Assembly (NCBI RefSeq): GCF_003597675.1
Contig: NZ_CP030828.1
Span: 186,001 to 250,000 of the forward strand
Reading direction: 5' to 3'
Length of the DNA: 64,000 nucleotides
From: Neorhizobium sp. NCHU2750
GTDB lineage: Bacteria; Pseudomonadota; Alphaproteobacteria; Rhizobiales; Rhizobiaceae
In this document: one piece after another, positions 8,359-17,098 of the stretch
Numbering within the stretch: position 1 is the stretch's first letter
How the letters are laid out: the number at the start of each line of letters is the position of its first letter
Translations under genes and position numbers: made by a program
The notes under the pieces: model-generated
Databases searched by the model: none
What the model saw: the letters and a program-made list of their open reading frames with translations, nothing else
Told to the model about the DNA's origin: nothing

Positions 8359-9405
8359 TCACGTCCCGAAATACTTTTCGTAGCTGGACTTGATCTCCTG
8401 GATCATCGGCTCAAGCTTGGCCGGATCGGAATGGAGAAGCTTGATCTTCGAAAGCGGTGTCCTGCCTGGTTTTTCCTTCACGTCGGGATGAAAGGATCGC
8501 AAGCCTCCGACATCGCTGTTGGCCTGCTGTGCTTCACGCGAGAAAAGAAACGCGTAAAAAAGCTTGGCGGCCTGCGGGTGAGGGGCGTTTTTCAACACTG
8601 CCGCATTTCCGACCACCAGAGGCGTGCCTTCGGCCGGATAAACGATCTTGATGGGCTGGCCCTGTTCCTGCAGCAGGAAGATGTTGTATTCGTTGCCGTC
8701 GATCTCAAGCGCACGTTCGCCCTGGGCAAGCTTCTTGGGCGGTTCGGTCGATGACTGGACCTGCATGATCTGCTGCTGCCCAAGTTTTTCGAAATAATCC
8801 CATCCGAGAAGATCCTGCAGCACATAAGTGGCCGTCATCACCGTGCCACTGTAGCCGGGATGCGCCTTGACCATCTTGCCCTTGTATTTCGGGTCGAGAA
8901 GATCCTTCCATGTCTTCGGCGCATCGGCCTCCGACATCAGGTCTGTCCGATAGGCGATCACCGAGAGATGGGCGCGATAGGCGGCAAAATAGCCATCCGG
9001 ATCTCGCTCATCCTCCGGCCATTTGTCGGCCACCTCTTTCGGCAGCATCTGCGCCAGCCATCCCTGCCGCTTGAAATAGGAGAAATGAACCGCATCCGAA
9101 GTTTCGATCACATCGGCATTGTTGATGCCTGAGGATATTTCCTGCCCGATACGCTGAAACACACGCTCGGCTCCAGCGCGTTCCACCTGTACGTCGATGC
9201 CGGAATAGGTCTTCTTGAAGAGGTCGGCGAGTTTTTCCGCAACGGCAACGTCGGTCGCCGTATAGAAGACGACCTTTCCTTCTTTTTGAGCTGCCGAGAT
9301 CAACTCCGGCGTGATCGCGTAGGGCTCAGGAGCCTGCGCTTTCACTTGAGATGCCATCGCCAGTCCCGCGATGACCAATGTTGCTGATAATGCACTTTTC
9401 CACAT
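8359..9405 (-). CDS. ABC transporter substrate-binding protein, Fbp/PotD-like family
   Basis: Periplasmic binding protein of 348 residues. A signal peptide is visible (MWKSALSATLVIAGLAMASQVKA). The mature part begins with a helical leader and then EGKVVFYTATD, a typical first strand of the class II iron/AfuA-type binding fold. The paired tyrosines that bind iron in FbpA near the C-terminus are not seen (the end reads VGGLRSFHPDV), which argues against Fe(III) as ligand. The ATG at 9405 follows a GGGAGGAAG ribosome site; a longer start at 9426 lacks one. It lies between the ATPase and permease genes of the same operon. Confidence 0.9.
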   Translation of the reverse strand: MWKSALSATLVIAGLAMASQVKAQAPEPYAITPELISAAQKEGKVVFYTATDVAVAEKLADLFKKTYSGIDVQVERAGAERVFQRIGQEISSGINNADVIETSDAVHFSYFKRQGWLAQMLPKEVADKWPEDERDPDGYFAAYRAHLSVIAYRTDLMSEADAPKTWKDLLDPKYKGKMVKAHPGYSGTVMTATYVLQDLLGWDYFEKLGQQQIMQVQSSTEPPKKLAQGERALEIDGNEYNIFLLQEQGQPIKIVYPAEGTPLVVGNAAVLKNAPHPQAAKLFYAFLFSREAQQANSDVGGLRSFHPDVKEKPGRTPLSKIKLLHSDPAKLEPMIQEIKSSYEKYFGT

Positions 9406-9480
9406 ATGCGACTTCCTCCCGTTCACATGCTGGAAATTGCTTGAGCGGCCGTCATTCCGGCAGCCGTATCGACGAGCCTC

Positions 9481-10545
9481 CTATTGCGCCAGCGCGCGGC
9501 AGCTTTCCGGCGGGAAATGCAGCCAGACATCGCTACCCGTCGAGATTTCCACGTTGACCGGCGCCACGGCGCGAACCGTTTCTCCTCCCGGTATATGAAC
9601 GAGGTAATCGCGGTGCGAGCCGAGATAGACTTGGCGCTCCACCCTGCCGACCACGGAGTTCGTCTCTGAAAGCCGGTCGGGCGACAAGGCAATATCATGG
9701 TGACGCACGGAAATGGCGCCACCGCCACCATTGGCAGGCAGGGATCCGCTAGCTGATCTCAACGTGAAGTCCCCTGGGCACAGCAGTGTATCCTGGGCAA
9801 CCTTCCTGCCGGTGAAGATGTTGGTGCCACCGATGAAGCGTGCCACGAACTCGGTTTCCGGGCGAGCGTAAATGTCTTCCGGCGATCCGGCCTGTTCGAT
9901 GCGGCCATTGTTCATGACGACAATGACGTCGGCGGTCGTCATGGCTTCCGATTGATCATGAGTGACATAGACAGTCGTATAGCGGAATTCGTCATGCAGT
10001 CGCCTAATCTCGAAGCGCATTTCCTCACGCAGATTTGCGTCAAGATTGGAAAGCGGTTCGTCTAGCAGCAGAATTTCCGGCTTGACCACAAGCGCGCGTG
10101 CCAGCGAGACGCGCTGCTGCTGCCCGCCCGAAAGCTCTCCTGGATAGCGGCTCTCCAGCGCCTCCAACTTGGTGACGGCAAGTATACCGCGAACGCGTTT
10201 GGCAATTTCCTCGGCGGAAATTTTGCGCAACCGCAGGCCATAGGCTACATTCTCGAAGACTGTCATGTGTGGCCAGAGCGCATAGCTTTGGAAAATCATG
10301 GACATGTTGCGCCCCTCCGGCGGGACGGTCGAGTTTTCCGAGGAAACGACCTTTCCGCCCACACGCACCGCACCGCCGCTTATGCCGGTAAAGCCGGCAA
10401 CGATCCGCAACGTCGTAGTCTTGCCGCATCCCGAGGGTCCCAGCAGACAGACGAGTTTGCCCTTGTCCACGGACAGGTTCAGGTCTTTGATGACAGTAAG
10501 GGCGCCGTAACGTTTGACGATGCCGGACAGCTCGAGAAATGACAT
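9481..10545 (-). CDS. ABC transporter ATP-binding protein, Fbp/Pot type with TOBE domain
   Basis: Cytosolic ATPase subunit of 354 residues. Walker A GPSGCGKTT (about 34-42), Q-loop in MIFQSYALWPHMTV, signature LSGGQQQR, Walker B ILLLDEPLSNLDA and switch TVYVTHDQSEAMT are all intact. The C-terminal 100 residues form a TOBE-like regulatory domain. It is the first gene of a minus-strand operon ATPase, binding protein, fused permease. The ATG at 10545 has GGGAGG 5 bases upstream, and an operator-like TTGTCAACAA lies about 55 bp further up. It energises uptake through the permease at 6628. Confidence 0.93.
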   Translation of the reverse strand: MSFLELSGIVKRYGALTVIKDLNLSVDKGKLVCLLGPSGCGKTTTLRIVAGFTGISGGAVRVGGKVVSSENSTVPPEGRNMSMIFQSYALWPHMTVFENVAYGLRLRKISAEEIAKRVRGILAVTKLEALESRYPGELSGGQQQRVSLARALVVKPEILLLDEPLSNLDANLREEMRFEIRRLHDEFRYTTVYVTHDQSEAMTTADVIVVMNNGRIEQAGSPEDIYARPETEFVARFIGGTNIFTGRKVAQDTLLCPGDFTLRSASGSLPANGGGGAISVRHHDIALSPDRLSETNSVVGRVERQVYLGSHRDYLVHIPGGETVRAVAPVNVEISTGSDVWLHFPPESCRALAQ

Positions 10546-10597
10546 TCAACCTCCCATTGATTGCCCTCAAGTGGGGAAACACTGGCCCCTAAATTGC

Positions 10598-10613
10598 AAA
10601 TTGTCAACAAAAG
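10598..10613. promoter_or_regulatory. Operator half-palindrome AAATTGTCAACAAAAG
   Basis: AAATTGTCAACAAAAG matches 12 of the first 13 bases of the 5737-5752 palindrome and lies 53 bp upstream of the ABC ATPase start. One arm is degenerate. It probably places the ABC operon under the same GntR regulator; this is inference from motif and position. Confidence 0.55.
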
Positions 10614-11057
10614 AACGTTCACAGAAAGTCGAGTCTCTCATTCATGTGAACTGACGATCTAATCATCTACGATCGATCAAACGCGGCGGCCGATACGCAG
10701 GGCTTTCTCTCCGGCTGGCTGCGACCGGATTTGGCATTGTCTAAAATTATCGAGAGAGGCCGGGGTTACTATCGGACGACTATGGGCCGACTGCCTAGAA
10801 CCGGAGGCCCGCCAACAGATTGAAGAAATCAATATGGGCCGTCGATAATTCCTTATTGGACAGTCTCAGTTTCTGCGCCAAATATCTTCCCCGGAGGGGA
10901 ATGCATGCCGGCCGGGAGGAGTGCCAGCGTCGGCTTGGATTACACCTATCAGATTACCAGATACCGTACTTTCATCCGAAAATGCCCGTCGGATTGGAAC
11001 GGGCATTTTCGATGCTGCTTTTTGAACGAATGTCGGGATCATATGGGAGGATGCCTG
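10614..11057. other. Non-coding gap upstream of the first esterase
   Basis: A 444-bp gap follows the operator. No supported gene is seen. It holds the promoter region of the minus-strand ABC operon at its left and an esterase leader with a 13-bp hairpin at its right. The open frame from 10905 into the esterase is an extension without a ribosome site. Confidence 0.6.
10977..11011. promoter_or_regulatory. Perfect 13-bp hairpin in esterase leader
   Basis: CGAAAATGCCCGT (10977-10989) and ACGGGCATTTTCG (10999-11011) are perfect inverted copies around a 9-base loop, 46 bp upstream of the esterase ATG. A short TTTTT occurs 8 bases later (11018-11022). It could be a terminator/attenuator or an operator. 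Confidence 0.5.
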
Positions 11058-12698
11058 ATGCCAACGCTGTCTTTGACGAGCAGATGCCGGCGTGTATTTC
11101 TCTGGGTGGGGCTCACGGCGATCATCTCGCTTGTGATGCAGGCGCTGCCTGTGGCGGCAGATCAATTTGTTGCAACGACCAAAAAAACCGTTGTTGAAAC
11201 CGACAAGGGCAAGCTCCTTGGCTCGGTGGACGACGGCGTCTACAGCTATCTTGGTGTACCTTATGCCCGCGCCGATCGCTTCATGCCGGCGGAAGAAGTC
11301 AAGCCGTGGCAGGGCATTCGCCCGGCGGTGACTTATGGCGAAAATTGCTTTATTCCACAGATGACGGGTGTGGCCGGCGACGAATTGTTCAATCCGCATC
11401 GTTACATGCCGATGAGCGAGAACTGCCAGTTCCTTAACGTCTGGACGCCGGGCATCAAGGACCGGAAGAAGCGGCCGGTCATGGTCTGGATCCATGGTGG
11501 AGGTTATACTAACGGCTCGGGTATCGAGCTGACTTCCTATGACGGCCACAATCTCAGCAAGACCGGCGATGTGGTCGTAGTAACCCTCAACCATCGTCTG
11601 AACGTGCTCGGCTTCCTCGACCTGTCGGCCTATGGCGACAAGTACAAGAATTCCGGCAATGCCAGCATCACGGACCTCGTCGCGGCCCTGAAATGGGTCA
11701 ACCAGAATATCGAGGTATTCGGTGGCGACCCCAACAATGTGACGATCTTCGGCCAGTCGGGCGGCGGCTACAAGGTCCGGGCGCTGATGGGGACCCCCGC
11801 TGCGAGGGGACTATTTGAAAAAGCGATCGTCCAGAGCGGCTCGCGCCTCGATTCGACTACAGACAAGGCATCCTCTGCCAAGGTCGCCGAGTTGACACTC
11901 GCCAATCTCGGCCTGAAGCCGGAAGAGGTCGATAAGCTCGCGAGCGTCGATTACTACGCGCTGCTCGCTGCATCCGACAAGGCGCTGAAGGACGCGCCCT
12001 CACAAGGGGCCAGGGATGCTCGCTACGCACCAGTCGCTGATGGCACCTATATCCCGGAAAACCCGGTCGGTTCACGGTGGGTTGACCAGGCCAAGGACAT
12101 TCCGCTGATGGTCGGTGATACGCTGAACGAGTTCGAGACCGTGATCACCCGCAAAGTGGGAGATCTCGTTGCCGACAACAAGAACGGCTGGAACAACGCC
12201 AAAGCTTCGGCAAAGCTGAAGGAGCGTTTTGGTGACAAGGGCGAGGCAGTCGGCAAGGCCTTCCTCGCCGCTTATCCGGAGAAGACGTTGGCGGATGCTT
12301 ATTTCGTCGACACCCGCTACCGGGTCGGCGCGATCAGGGATCTGGATCTCAAGGCCAAGCAAGATGGCGCACCAGTTTACTCCTACATGTTTGCCTATGA
12401 ATCGCCGGTACTCGACGGCATCGCCATGTCCTGGCATTGCTCCGAGCTGCCTTATGTCTTCGCCAATGCCGGCCTTGTCAAAACCGCGACCGGTGGCGGC
12501 AAGGAGGCACTCGCGCTCTCGCGGAAGATGAGCCAGGCCTGGGTCAACTTTGCCCGCACGGGTAAGCCAAGTGCCAAGGGCCTGCCCGAATGGCCGGCCT
12601 ATACGACTGACAAGCCTGCAACCATGGTCTTCGACACCAAACCACGCGTGGCGATAGACCTTGACCGTAAGGTCATGCAGGCGACGGGCGCTCTTTAG
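11058..12698 (+). CDS. Type B carboxylesterase family protein, exported
   Basis: Predicted periplasmic ester hydrolase of 546 residues. A signal anchor or peptide is visible (FLWVGLTAIISLVMQALPVAA, cleavage near residue 35). Carboxylesterase motifs: YLGVPYA, CQFLNVWTP, oxyanion HGGGYTNGSG (His146), nucleophile Ser234 in GQSGGG, acid Glu in DTLNEFETV and catalytic His in WHCSELPYVF. The nucleophile elbow has Gln where most family members have Glu (GESAGG). The ATG at 11058 is preceded by GGGAGG at the right spacing; longer frames lack a ribosome site. A second esterase follows 104 bp later on the same strand. Substrate unknown; family members hydrolyse many esters and some lactones. Confidence 0.88.
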   Translation: MPTLSLTSRCRRVFLWVGLTAIISLVMQALPVAADQFVATTKKTVVETDKGKLLGSVDDGVYSYLGVPYARADRFMPAEEVKPWQGIRPAVTYGENCFIPQMTGVAGDELFNPHRYMPMSENCQFLNVWTPGIKDRKKRPVMVWIHGGGYTNGSGIELTSYDGHNLSKTGDVVVVTLNHRLNVLGFLDLSAYGDKYKNSGNASITDLVAALKWVNQNIEVFGGDPNNVTIFGQSGGGYKVRALMGTPAARGLFEKAIVQSGSRLDSTTDKASSAKVAELTLANLGLKPEEVDKLASVDYYALLAASDKALKDAPSQGARDARYAPVADGTYIPENPVGSRWVDQAKDIPLMVGDTLNEFETVITRKVGDLVADNKNGWNNAKASAKLKERFGDKGEAVGKAFLAAYPEKTLADAYFVDTRYRVGAIRDLDLKAKQDGAPVYSYMFAYESPVLDGIAMSWHCSELPYVFANAGLVKTATGGGKEALALSRKMSQAWVNFARTGKPSAKGLPEWPAYTTDKPATMVFDTKPRVAIDLDRKVMQATGAL

Positions 12699-12802
12699 GA
12701 CGGCCCCATCATTCCGATCACTGGGCGTGTCGAGCAGATGCGCTCGGCTTCGATGGCCCTATGGTCTTTCCGCAATATCTCAAAAGCAGGGAAGAGATCC
12801 TT

Positions 12803-14503
12803 ATGCTGAATTCAAACGACGGCGCCGTTCTGCGCCTTATCGCCACGGCGGCTTTGGCAGGTGCGCTGGCGATGATCAGCTGCAGCGCCATGGCGGCTAA
12901 CATGATGATCGGTGTTGTCTCCGTAGAGGGAGGGAAAGTCAGCGGTGTCGATACCGATGTCGCTGGCGTCGAGGTGTTCAAAGGGATTCCATTCGCCGGC
13001 CCGACGGGTGGTGAAAACCGTTTCAAGCCGCCACAGCCGGTCGTCAAATGGGAGGGTGTGAAGAAAGCAGATAGCTGGGGCGACCAGGTTCTGCAGGATA
13101 TTCACGGCAATCCGACCGGACAGTTCTGGGGCGACGAATTCTATTTCGACCCGGCTTTCCTGCCGAAGGCGAGTGAAAATGGCCTCAACCTGAATGTTTG
13201 GACCCCGGCGCACCGCAAGAGTGAGAAACTGCCGGTCTATGTCTGGATCCATGGCGGCGGCAACCATCACGGTTACGGCTCCGAAATGGAGTTTTACGCG
13301 TCGAAACTGGCGGCCAAGGGCATTGTCGTGGTGGCCATCCAGTATCGCACCGGCGTGCCGGGCTTCCTGGCGCTGCCTGAACTTTCAGCCGAAAGCCCGA
13401 ACAAGGTCTCCGGCAATTATGCCATGCTGGACCAGATCGCGGCGCTGAAATGGGTGCGTGAGAATATTGCAGGCTTCGGCGGCGATCCTAAGAATGTCAC
13501 GATCGGTGGCCAGTCGGCGGGTGCGCGCAACTCGACCATGCTTCTGCGTTCGCCGCTCGCCAAGGGACTGTTCCACCGGGCGGTCATTGAAAGCGGCTTT
13601 ACCGGCCTTCTGCCATCGCCGATGACACCGCTTGCCGATCGTGAGAAGCAGAATGCCAAGGCGATCGAACAGATATTCGGCAAGCCGATGAGCCTTGCTG
13701 ACTTGCGCGCCATTCCGACCGACGATTTCATCTCCAAGACGGCGGCCGATGGCAAGACGCAGCTTTACGAGGCGCTGCACAAGGCGGCCAATATTCCAGC
13801 CCAGCATGCCATCGATGGCTATGTCTTCACCGACAAGTCGATCGATCTTTTGCGTGCACATGCGCTGGACGGGATCGATATCATGATGGGCGGCACGTCG
13901 GACGAATATACATCGCTGATGGGCGGCCCGGACAAGGCGATGACCGATGCGGAATTTACCGAGGCGATGGGCAAGCTCGGATATGACGAGGCCTGGAAAC
14001 AGGTCTATCGGCCGTCCAGTCCCCTCGAAGCCTATCGCATGAGCCTGCGGGCCAAGTCGGATTACAATCTGCAAGCCTATCTGCTGTCGGCCGAGGCCGC
14101 CAAGAAGCGCAACAAGGACTTCAATATCTACGCCTATTATTTCAACAACGCGCCTCCCGGCCGCAATTCGGAATTTTACGGCTCCTTCCACTCGTCCGAC
14201 CTCTGGTATTTCTTCAATTCGCTGCGCAACAAGGAAGGCCAGCGTTTCTGGACGGGAGCCGATTTCCGGATGGCGGAGGCCATGTCCTCCTATCTCGCGA
14301 ATTTCGTGAAGACGGGCAATCCGAACGGCAAGGGCCTGACGAAATGGCCGCAGGCTTCCGCGGCCAATGACGGCTCCTTCATGCGCTTCCACGACGGTTA
14401 TGCCACGGTAGTCACCGGCACGCCCTATCCGGAGCGTGACAAGCTGAACCGCGATACGATCCTGCGGGTCAACAAGCTGAAGGATCCGGTTGCCGGCAAA
14501 TAA
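12803..14503 (+). CDS. Type B carboxylesterase family protein, exported (second copy)
   Basis: Predicted periplasmic ester hydrolase of 566 residues, distantly related to the upstream esterase. Signal peptide LIATAALAGALAMISCSAMAA (about 11-31). Motifs: GIPFAGP, LNLNVWTPAH, oxyanion HGGGNHHGYG, nucleophile Ser238 in GQSAGA, acid in GGTSDEYTS and catalytic His in GSFHSSDLWYFF. Gln again precedes the serine. The ATG at 12803 has AGGGAAGAG upstream; the ORF opens 14 codons earlier without a ribosome site. It forms a two-gene plus-strand unit with 11058-12698, ending at a hairpin shared with the convergent enolase-type gene. The two proteins may take different chain lengths or acyl groups. Confidence 0.88.
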   Translation: MLNSNDGAVLRLIATAALAGALAMISCSAMAANMMIGVVSVEGGKVSGVDTDVAGVEVFKGIPFAGPTGGENRFKPPQPVVKWEGVKKADSWGDQVLQDIHGNPTGQFWGDEFYFDPAFLPKASENGLNLNVWTPAHRKSEKLPVYVWIHGGGNHHGYGSEMEFYASKLAAKGIVVVAIQYRTGVPGFLALPELSAESPNKVSGNYAMLDQIAALKWVRENIAGFGGDPKNVTIGGQSAGARNSTMLLRSPLAKGLFHRAVIESGFTGLLPSPMTPLADREKQNAKAIEQIFGKPMSLADLRAIPTDDFISKTAADGKTQLYEALHKAANIPAQHAIDGYVFTDKSIDLLRAHALDGIDIMMGGTSDEYTSLMGGPDKAMTDAEFTEAMGKLGYDEAWKQVYRPSSPLEAYRMSLRAKSDYNLQAYLLSAEAAKKRNKDFNIYAYYFNNAPPGRNSEFYGSFHSSDLWYFFNSLRNKEGQRFWTGADFRMAEAMSSYLANFVKTGNPNGKGLTKWPQASAANDGSFMRFHDGYATVVTGTPYPERDKLNRDTILRVNKLKDPVAGK

Positions 14504-14517
14504 ACTCCAAAAAAAGA

Positions 14518-14541
14518 TGCCGGCAGGTCACCCTGCCGGCA
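14518..14541 (-). terminator. Intrinsic terminator for the minus-strand operon
   Basis: TGCCGGCAGG (14518-14527) and CCTGCCGGCA (14532-14541) form a 10-bp stem with a 4-base loop. Read on the minus strand it is followed by TCTTTTTTTGG, a classic T-tract, so it terminates the operon ending at 14604. On the plus strand it is 14 bp after the esterase stop and may also act there. Confidence 0.8.
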
Positions 14542-14603
14542 ATTGCTCCGGGACCCAGCGTCGGGAGTGACTGAACGCGGCCCGGAGAGGGATTTCGGGA
14601 AGA

Positions 14604-15737
14604 TCAAGCCCGGATGGTACGCAGCTCCGTCGTGTAGGGTTCGAGATCCGCCGCCTTCAGGTTAATGCCGAGACCGGGCCGATCGGGGACGGCCACCATT
14701 CCATCCTGATCCAGCTGCGGCCGACCGGCGAGATCGAGCAGCGGGTTCGGGCCGACGTCGAATTCGATATAGGGGTAGGGATCCCTGCCGCCCGCACGGT
14801 GGGGCGGCAGGGTGGCGATCAGATGCAGTGCCGCGTGAAAATTCACCGTGCTTCCCCAGACATGCGGGATAACAGGTCGAAGATACATGGCGGCCAGCGT
14901 CGCGACCTGCGACACGCCGGTCAGGCCGCCGCAGATGGCGATATCCGGCTGCAAAACGTCCATCGAGCCATCGGCCAGGAAAGGCAGGAAACCGGCGGGG
15001 TTGAATATCGCCTCGCCGCCGGCGATCGCCGTTTTGATATGGGATGAGGCCAGACGGTACCCGGCAAGATCGGTCGGCCGAACCGGTTCCTCGACCCAAA
15101 GAAGCCGCGCTTCTTCCATGTTCGCAACGGTAGCAATCGAACGGCGCGGTGTGCAGGACTGGTTGAAATCGATCATCAGGTCGGCATCCGCGCCGATCTG
15201 CCGGCGCGCATTCATTACGGCTGTAACATCGTCGACAGGATCGTATCCGCTTCTCAGCTTGAACGCCTTGAAACCCTGCTCGAGATAACCGTCGAGTTCG
15301 CGGCCGAAATCCCGGTAAGGATGGCCGCCCGGCTTGAAGAAGGGGCCGCTCGCATAGGCGAGGACCTTGTCGCGCCGCGCGCCGCCAAGCAGTTTCCAGA
15401 GCGGCATGTCCCAGGCGCTGGCGGTGAGGTCGTGCAGTGCCATGTCGACTGCCGCGATTGCCGGCATTACGGCGTCCCCCTCGTTCGCCTCCCGCATCTT
15501 CTGCCAGAGAGCACTGATCTCGGTCGGGTCCTTGCCGATCAGATGCCGTGACAGCTGATGTTCGATCGTTGCTGCAGCCGTTGCTGGTCCGACCCAGGCC
15601 TCACCCCAGCCGGACAGGCCGCCGGCAACAATCTCCACCAGCAGGGTCTGGCGGCTGGCAAAGAAGACGAGCGCATTGCCGATCGGTTCATCCAGCGGCG
15701 CGGAAAGGAGGTAAAGGCGGATTTCGGTAATCTTCAT
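14604..15737 (-). CDS. Mandelate racemase/muconate lactonizing enzyme family protein
   Basis: Enolase-superfamily enzyme of 377 residues that abstracts a proton alpha to a carboxylate with Mg2+ help. N-terminal capping domain (1-125), then the barrel. Metal ligands are visible as Asp in LMIDFNQ, Glu in LWVEEPV and Glu in AIAGGEAIF. The base motif on strand 2 is K-L-R (FKAFKLRSGY), so the second basic residue is Arg instead of the common Lys, and the other-face histidine is in PHVWGS. The combination suggests a dehydratase or racemase of a sugar acid. It is the last gene of an operon with two MFS carriers and an HD-domain protein, and is followed by a strong terminator. The substrate is not assignable. 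Confidence 0.88.
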   Translation of the reverse strand: MKITEIRLYLLSAPLDEPIGNALVFFASRQTLLVEIVAGGLSGWGEAWVGPATAAATIEHQLSRHLIGKDPTEISALWQKMREANEGDAVMPAIAAVDMALHDLTASAWDMPLWKLLGGARRDKVLAYASGPFFKPGGHPYRDFGRELDGYLEQGFKAFKLRSGYDPVDDVTAVMNARRQIGADADLMIDFNQSCTPRRSIATVANMEEARLLWVEEPVRPTDLAGYRLASSHIKTAIAGGEAIFNPAGFLPFLADGSMDVLQPDIAICGGLTGVSQVATLAAMYLRPVIPHVWGSTVNFHAALHLIATLPPHRAGGRDPYPYIEFDVGPNPLLDLAGRPQLDQDGMVAVPDRPGLGINLKAADLEPYTTELRTIRA

Positions 15738-15750
15738 AATGGCATTCCGT

Positions 15751-17049
15751 TCAGGCGTGTTTCTGCGACTTCGGCCGGATCATGTCCCGCATGATGTGGC
15801 CAAGGATGAAGATCGCGATGGCGGTGATGGCCATGGCGACGGCGAGGAAGATCAGCGCGCCCTGGAAGCCGCCGGTTGTATCGCGCACCCAGCCGATGAT
15901 CGTCGGGCCGAAGAAACCGCCGGTGCTGCCGACGGAATTGATCAGCGCGATGCCGGCCGCCGCTGCCGTGCCGGTCAGAAGCGTCGAGGGGAAGATCCAG
16001 ATTGTTGGCGAAGCGCCGCCAATGCCCGCGGCGCCGATCGTCAGGCCGATCACGCCAAGGATCGGACTTGAGGAGAAGGCGGCGATCAGGAAGCCGCAAG
16101 CGCTGACGAGGAAAGGGCCCGCCGTATGCCAGACACGCTCGCCTGTCTTGTCGGAGTGGCGGCCGACGGTGATCATCGCGACGGCCATGAAGGCGAAGGG
16201 GATGGCGGCGACAAGGCTAGTCTGCATGGTCGAAAGACCGAACTGCTTGATGAACTGCGGCATCCAGATCGCAATCCCCGTCGTTCCGATGACGAGGCCG
16301 ACGGCGATCAGGCACATCAGCAGGACACGGGGGTCGACCAGGGCGCGGCCGACGGAGAAATGCTCGACCTTCTCACGTTCGGAGCGTTCCGCGGAAAGCC
16401 GCTCCGTCAGCCAGCGGCGCTCGCTTTCGTCGAGAAAGGTTGCGGATGCTGGGCTGTCCTTCAGAAAGAAGAAAACGACAAACCCCATAATGACGGCCGG
16501 CATGCCCTCAATCATGAACATCCATTGCCAGCCATGCAGGCCCCAGACGCCTTCAAAGCCCTGCAGGATCAGGCCTGACAGCGGAGCGCCGATGACCGAC
16601 GCCAGGGGAACGGCGACGTTGAAGGTGGAAAACATCCTGCCGCGATAGGCTTTGGGGAACCAGAGCGTCATGTAGAAGATCATGCCCGGAAAGAAACCGG
16701 CCTCGGCCGCACCGAGCAGGATGCGGACGATGTAGAAGCTCGACGGGCTCCAGACGAAGGCGGTGAGGGCGGAAAGAATCCCCCAGGTGACGAGGATGCG
16801 GGCGATCCACAGCCGCGCACCGACGCGCGCCAGCATCAGGTTGCTCGGCAGCTCGCAAAGCACATAACCGAGGAAGAAAATCCCGGCACCGAAACCGAAG
16901 GCGGACGCGGAAAAGCCGAGATCGGCATTCATGGTCAGCGCCGCAAAGCCGATATTCACGCGGTCGAGAAAGGCCGCCAGGTAACACAGCATTAGGATCG
17001 GCAGGATGCGTATCGCTGCCTTGCGGATGATATCCGGTCTCTCGTTCAT
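15751..17049 (-). CDS. MFS transporter, anion:cation symporter type
   Basis: Inner-membrane carrier of 432 residues with 12 predicted spans. The N-terminal pattern CYLAAFLDRVNIGFAALTM and the loop motif LPSNLMLARVGARLW match the ACS branch of the MFS (tartrate, phthalate and hexuronate carriers). The ATG at 17049 has GGGAGGAA upstream; the TTG one codon earlier is not needed. It lies 13 bp before the enolase-type gene and 49 bp after the HD-domain gene, in one operon. It probably imports the sugar acid or aromatic acid handled by that enzyme; this is inference. Confidence 0.9.
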   Translation of the reverse strand: MNERPDIIRKAAIRILPILMLCYLAAFLDRVNIGFAALTMNADLGFSASAFGFGAGIFFLGYVLCELPSNLMLARVGARLWIARILVTWGILSALTAFVWSPSSFYIVRILLGAAEAGFFPGMIFYMTLWFPKAYRGRMFSTFNVAVPLASVIGAPLSGLILQGFEGVWGLHGWQWMFMIEGMPAVIMGFVVFFFLKDSPASATFLDESERRWLTERLSAERSEREKVEHFSVGRALVDPRVLLMCLIAVGLVIGTTGIAIWMPQFIKQFGLSTMQTSLVAAIPFAFMAVAMITVGRHSDKTGERVWHTAGPFLVSACGFLIAAFSSSPILGVIGLTIGAAGIGGASPTIWIFPSTLLTGTAAAAGIALINSVGSTGGFFGPTIIGWVRDTTGGFQGALIFLAVAMAITAIAIFILGHIMRDMIRPKSQKHA

Positions 17050-17098
17050 CAAATTCCTCCCAGGATCCTCTTTTGGTCGGCCTCTTGCGGCCGGAAGT

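Noticed and set aside
10905..11057. 51-codon N-terminal extension of the first esterase
   Set aside because: The signal peptide and a good ribosome site place the start at 11058; the extension runs through a 13-bp hairpin.
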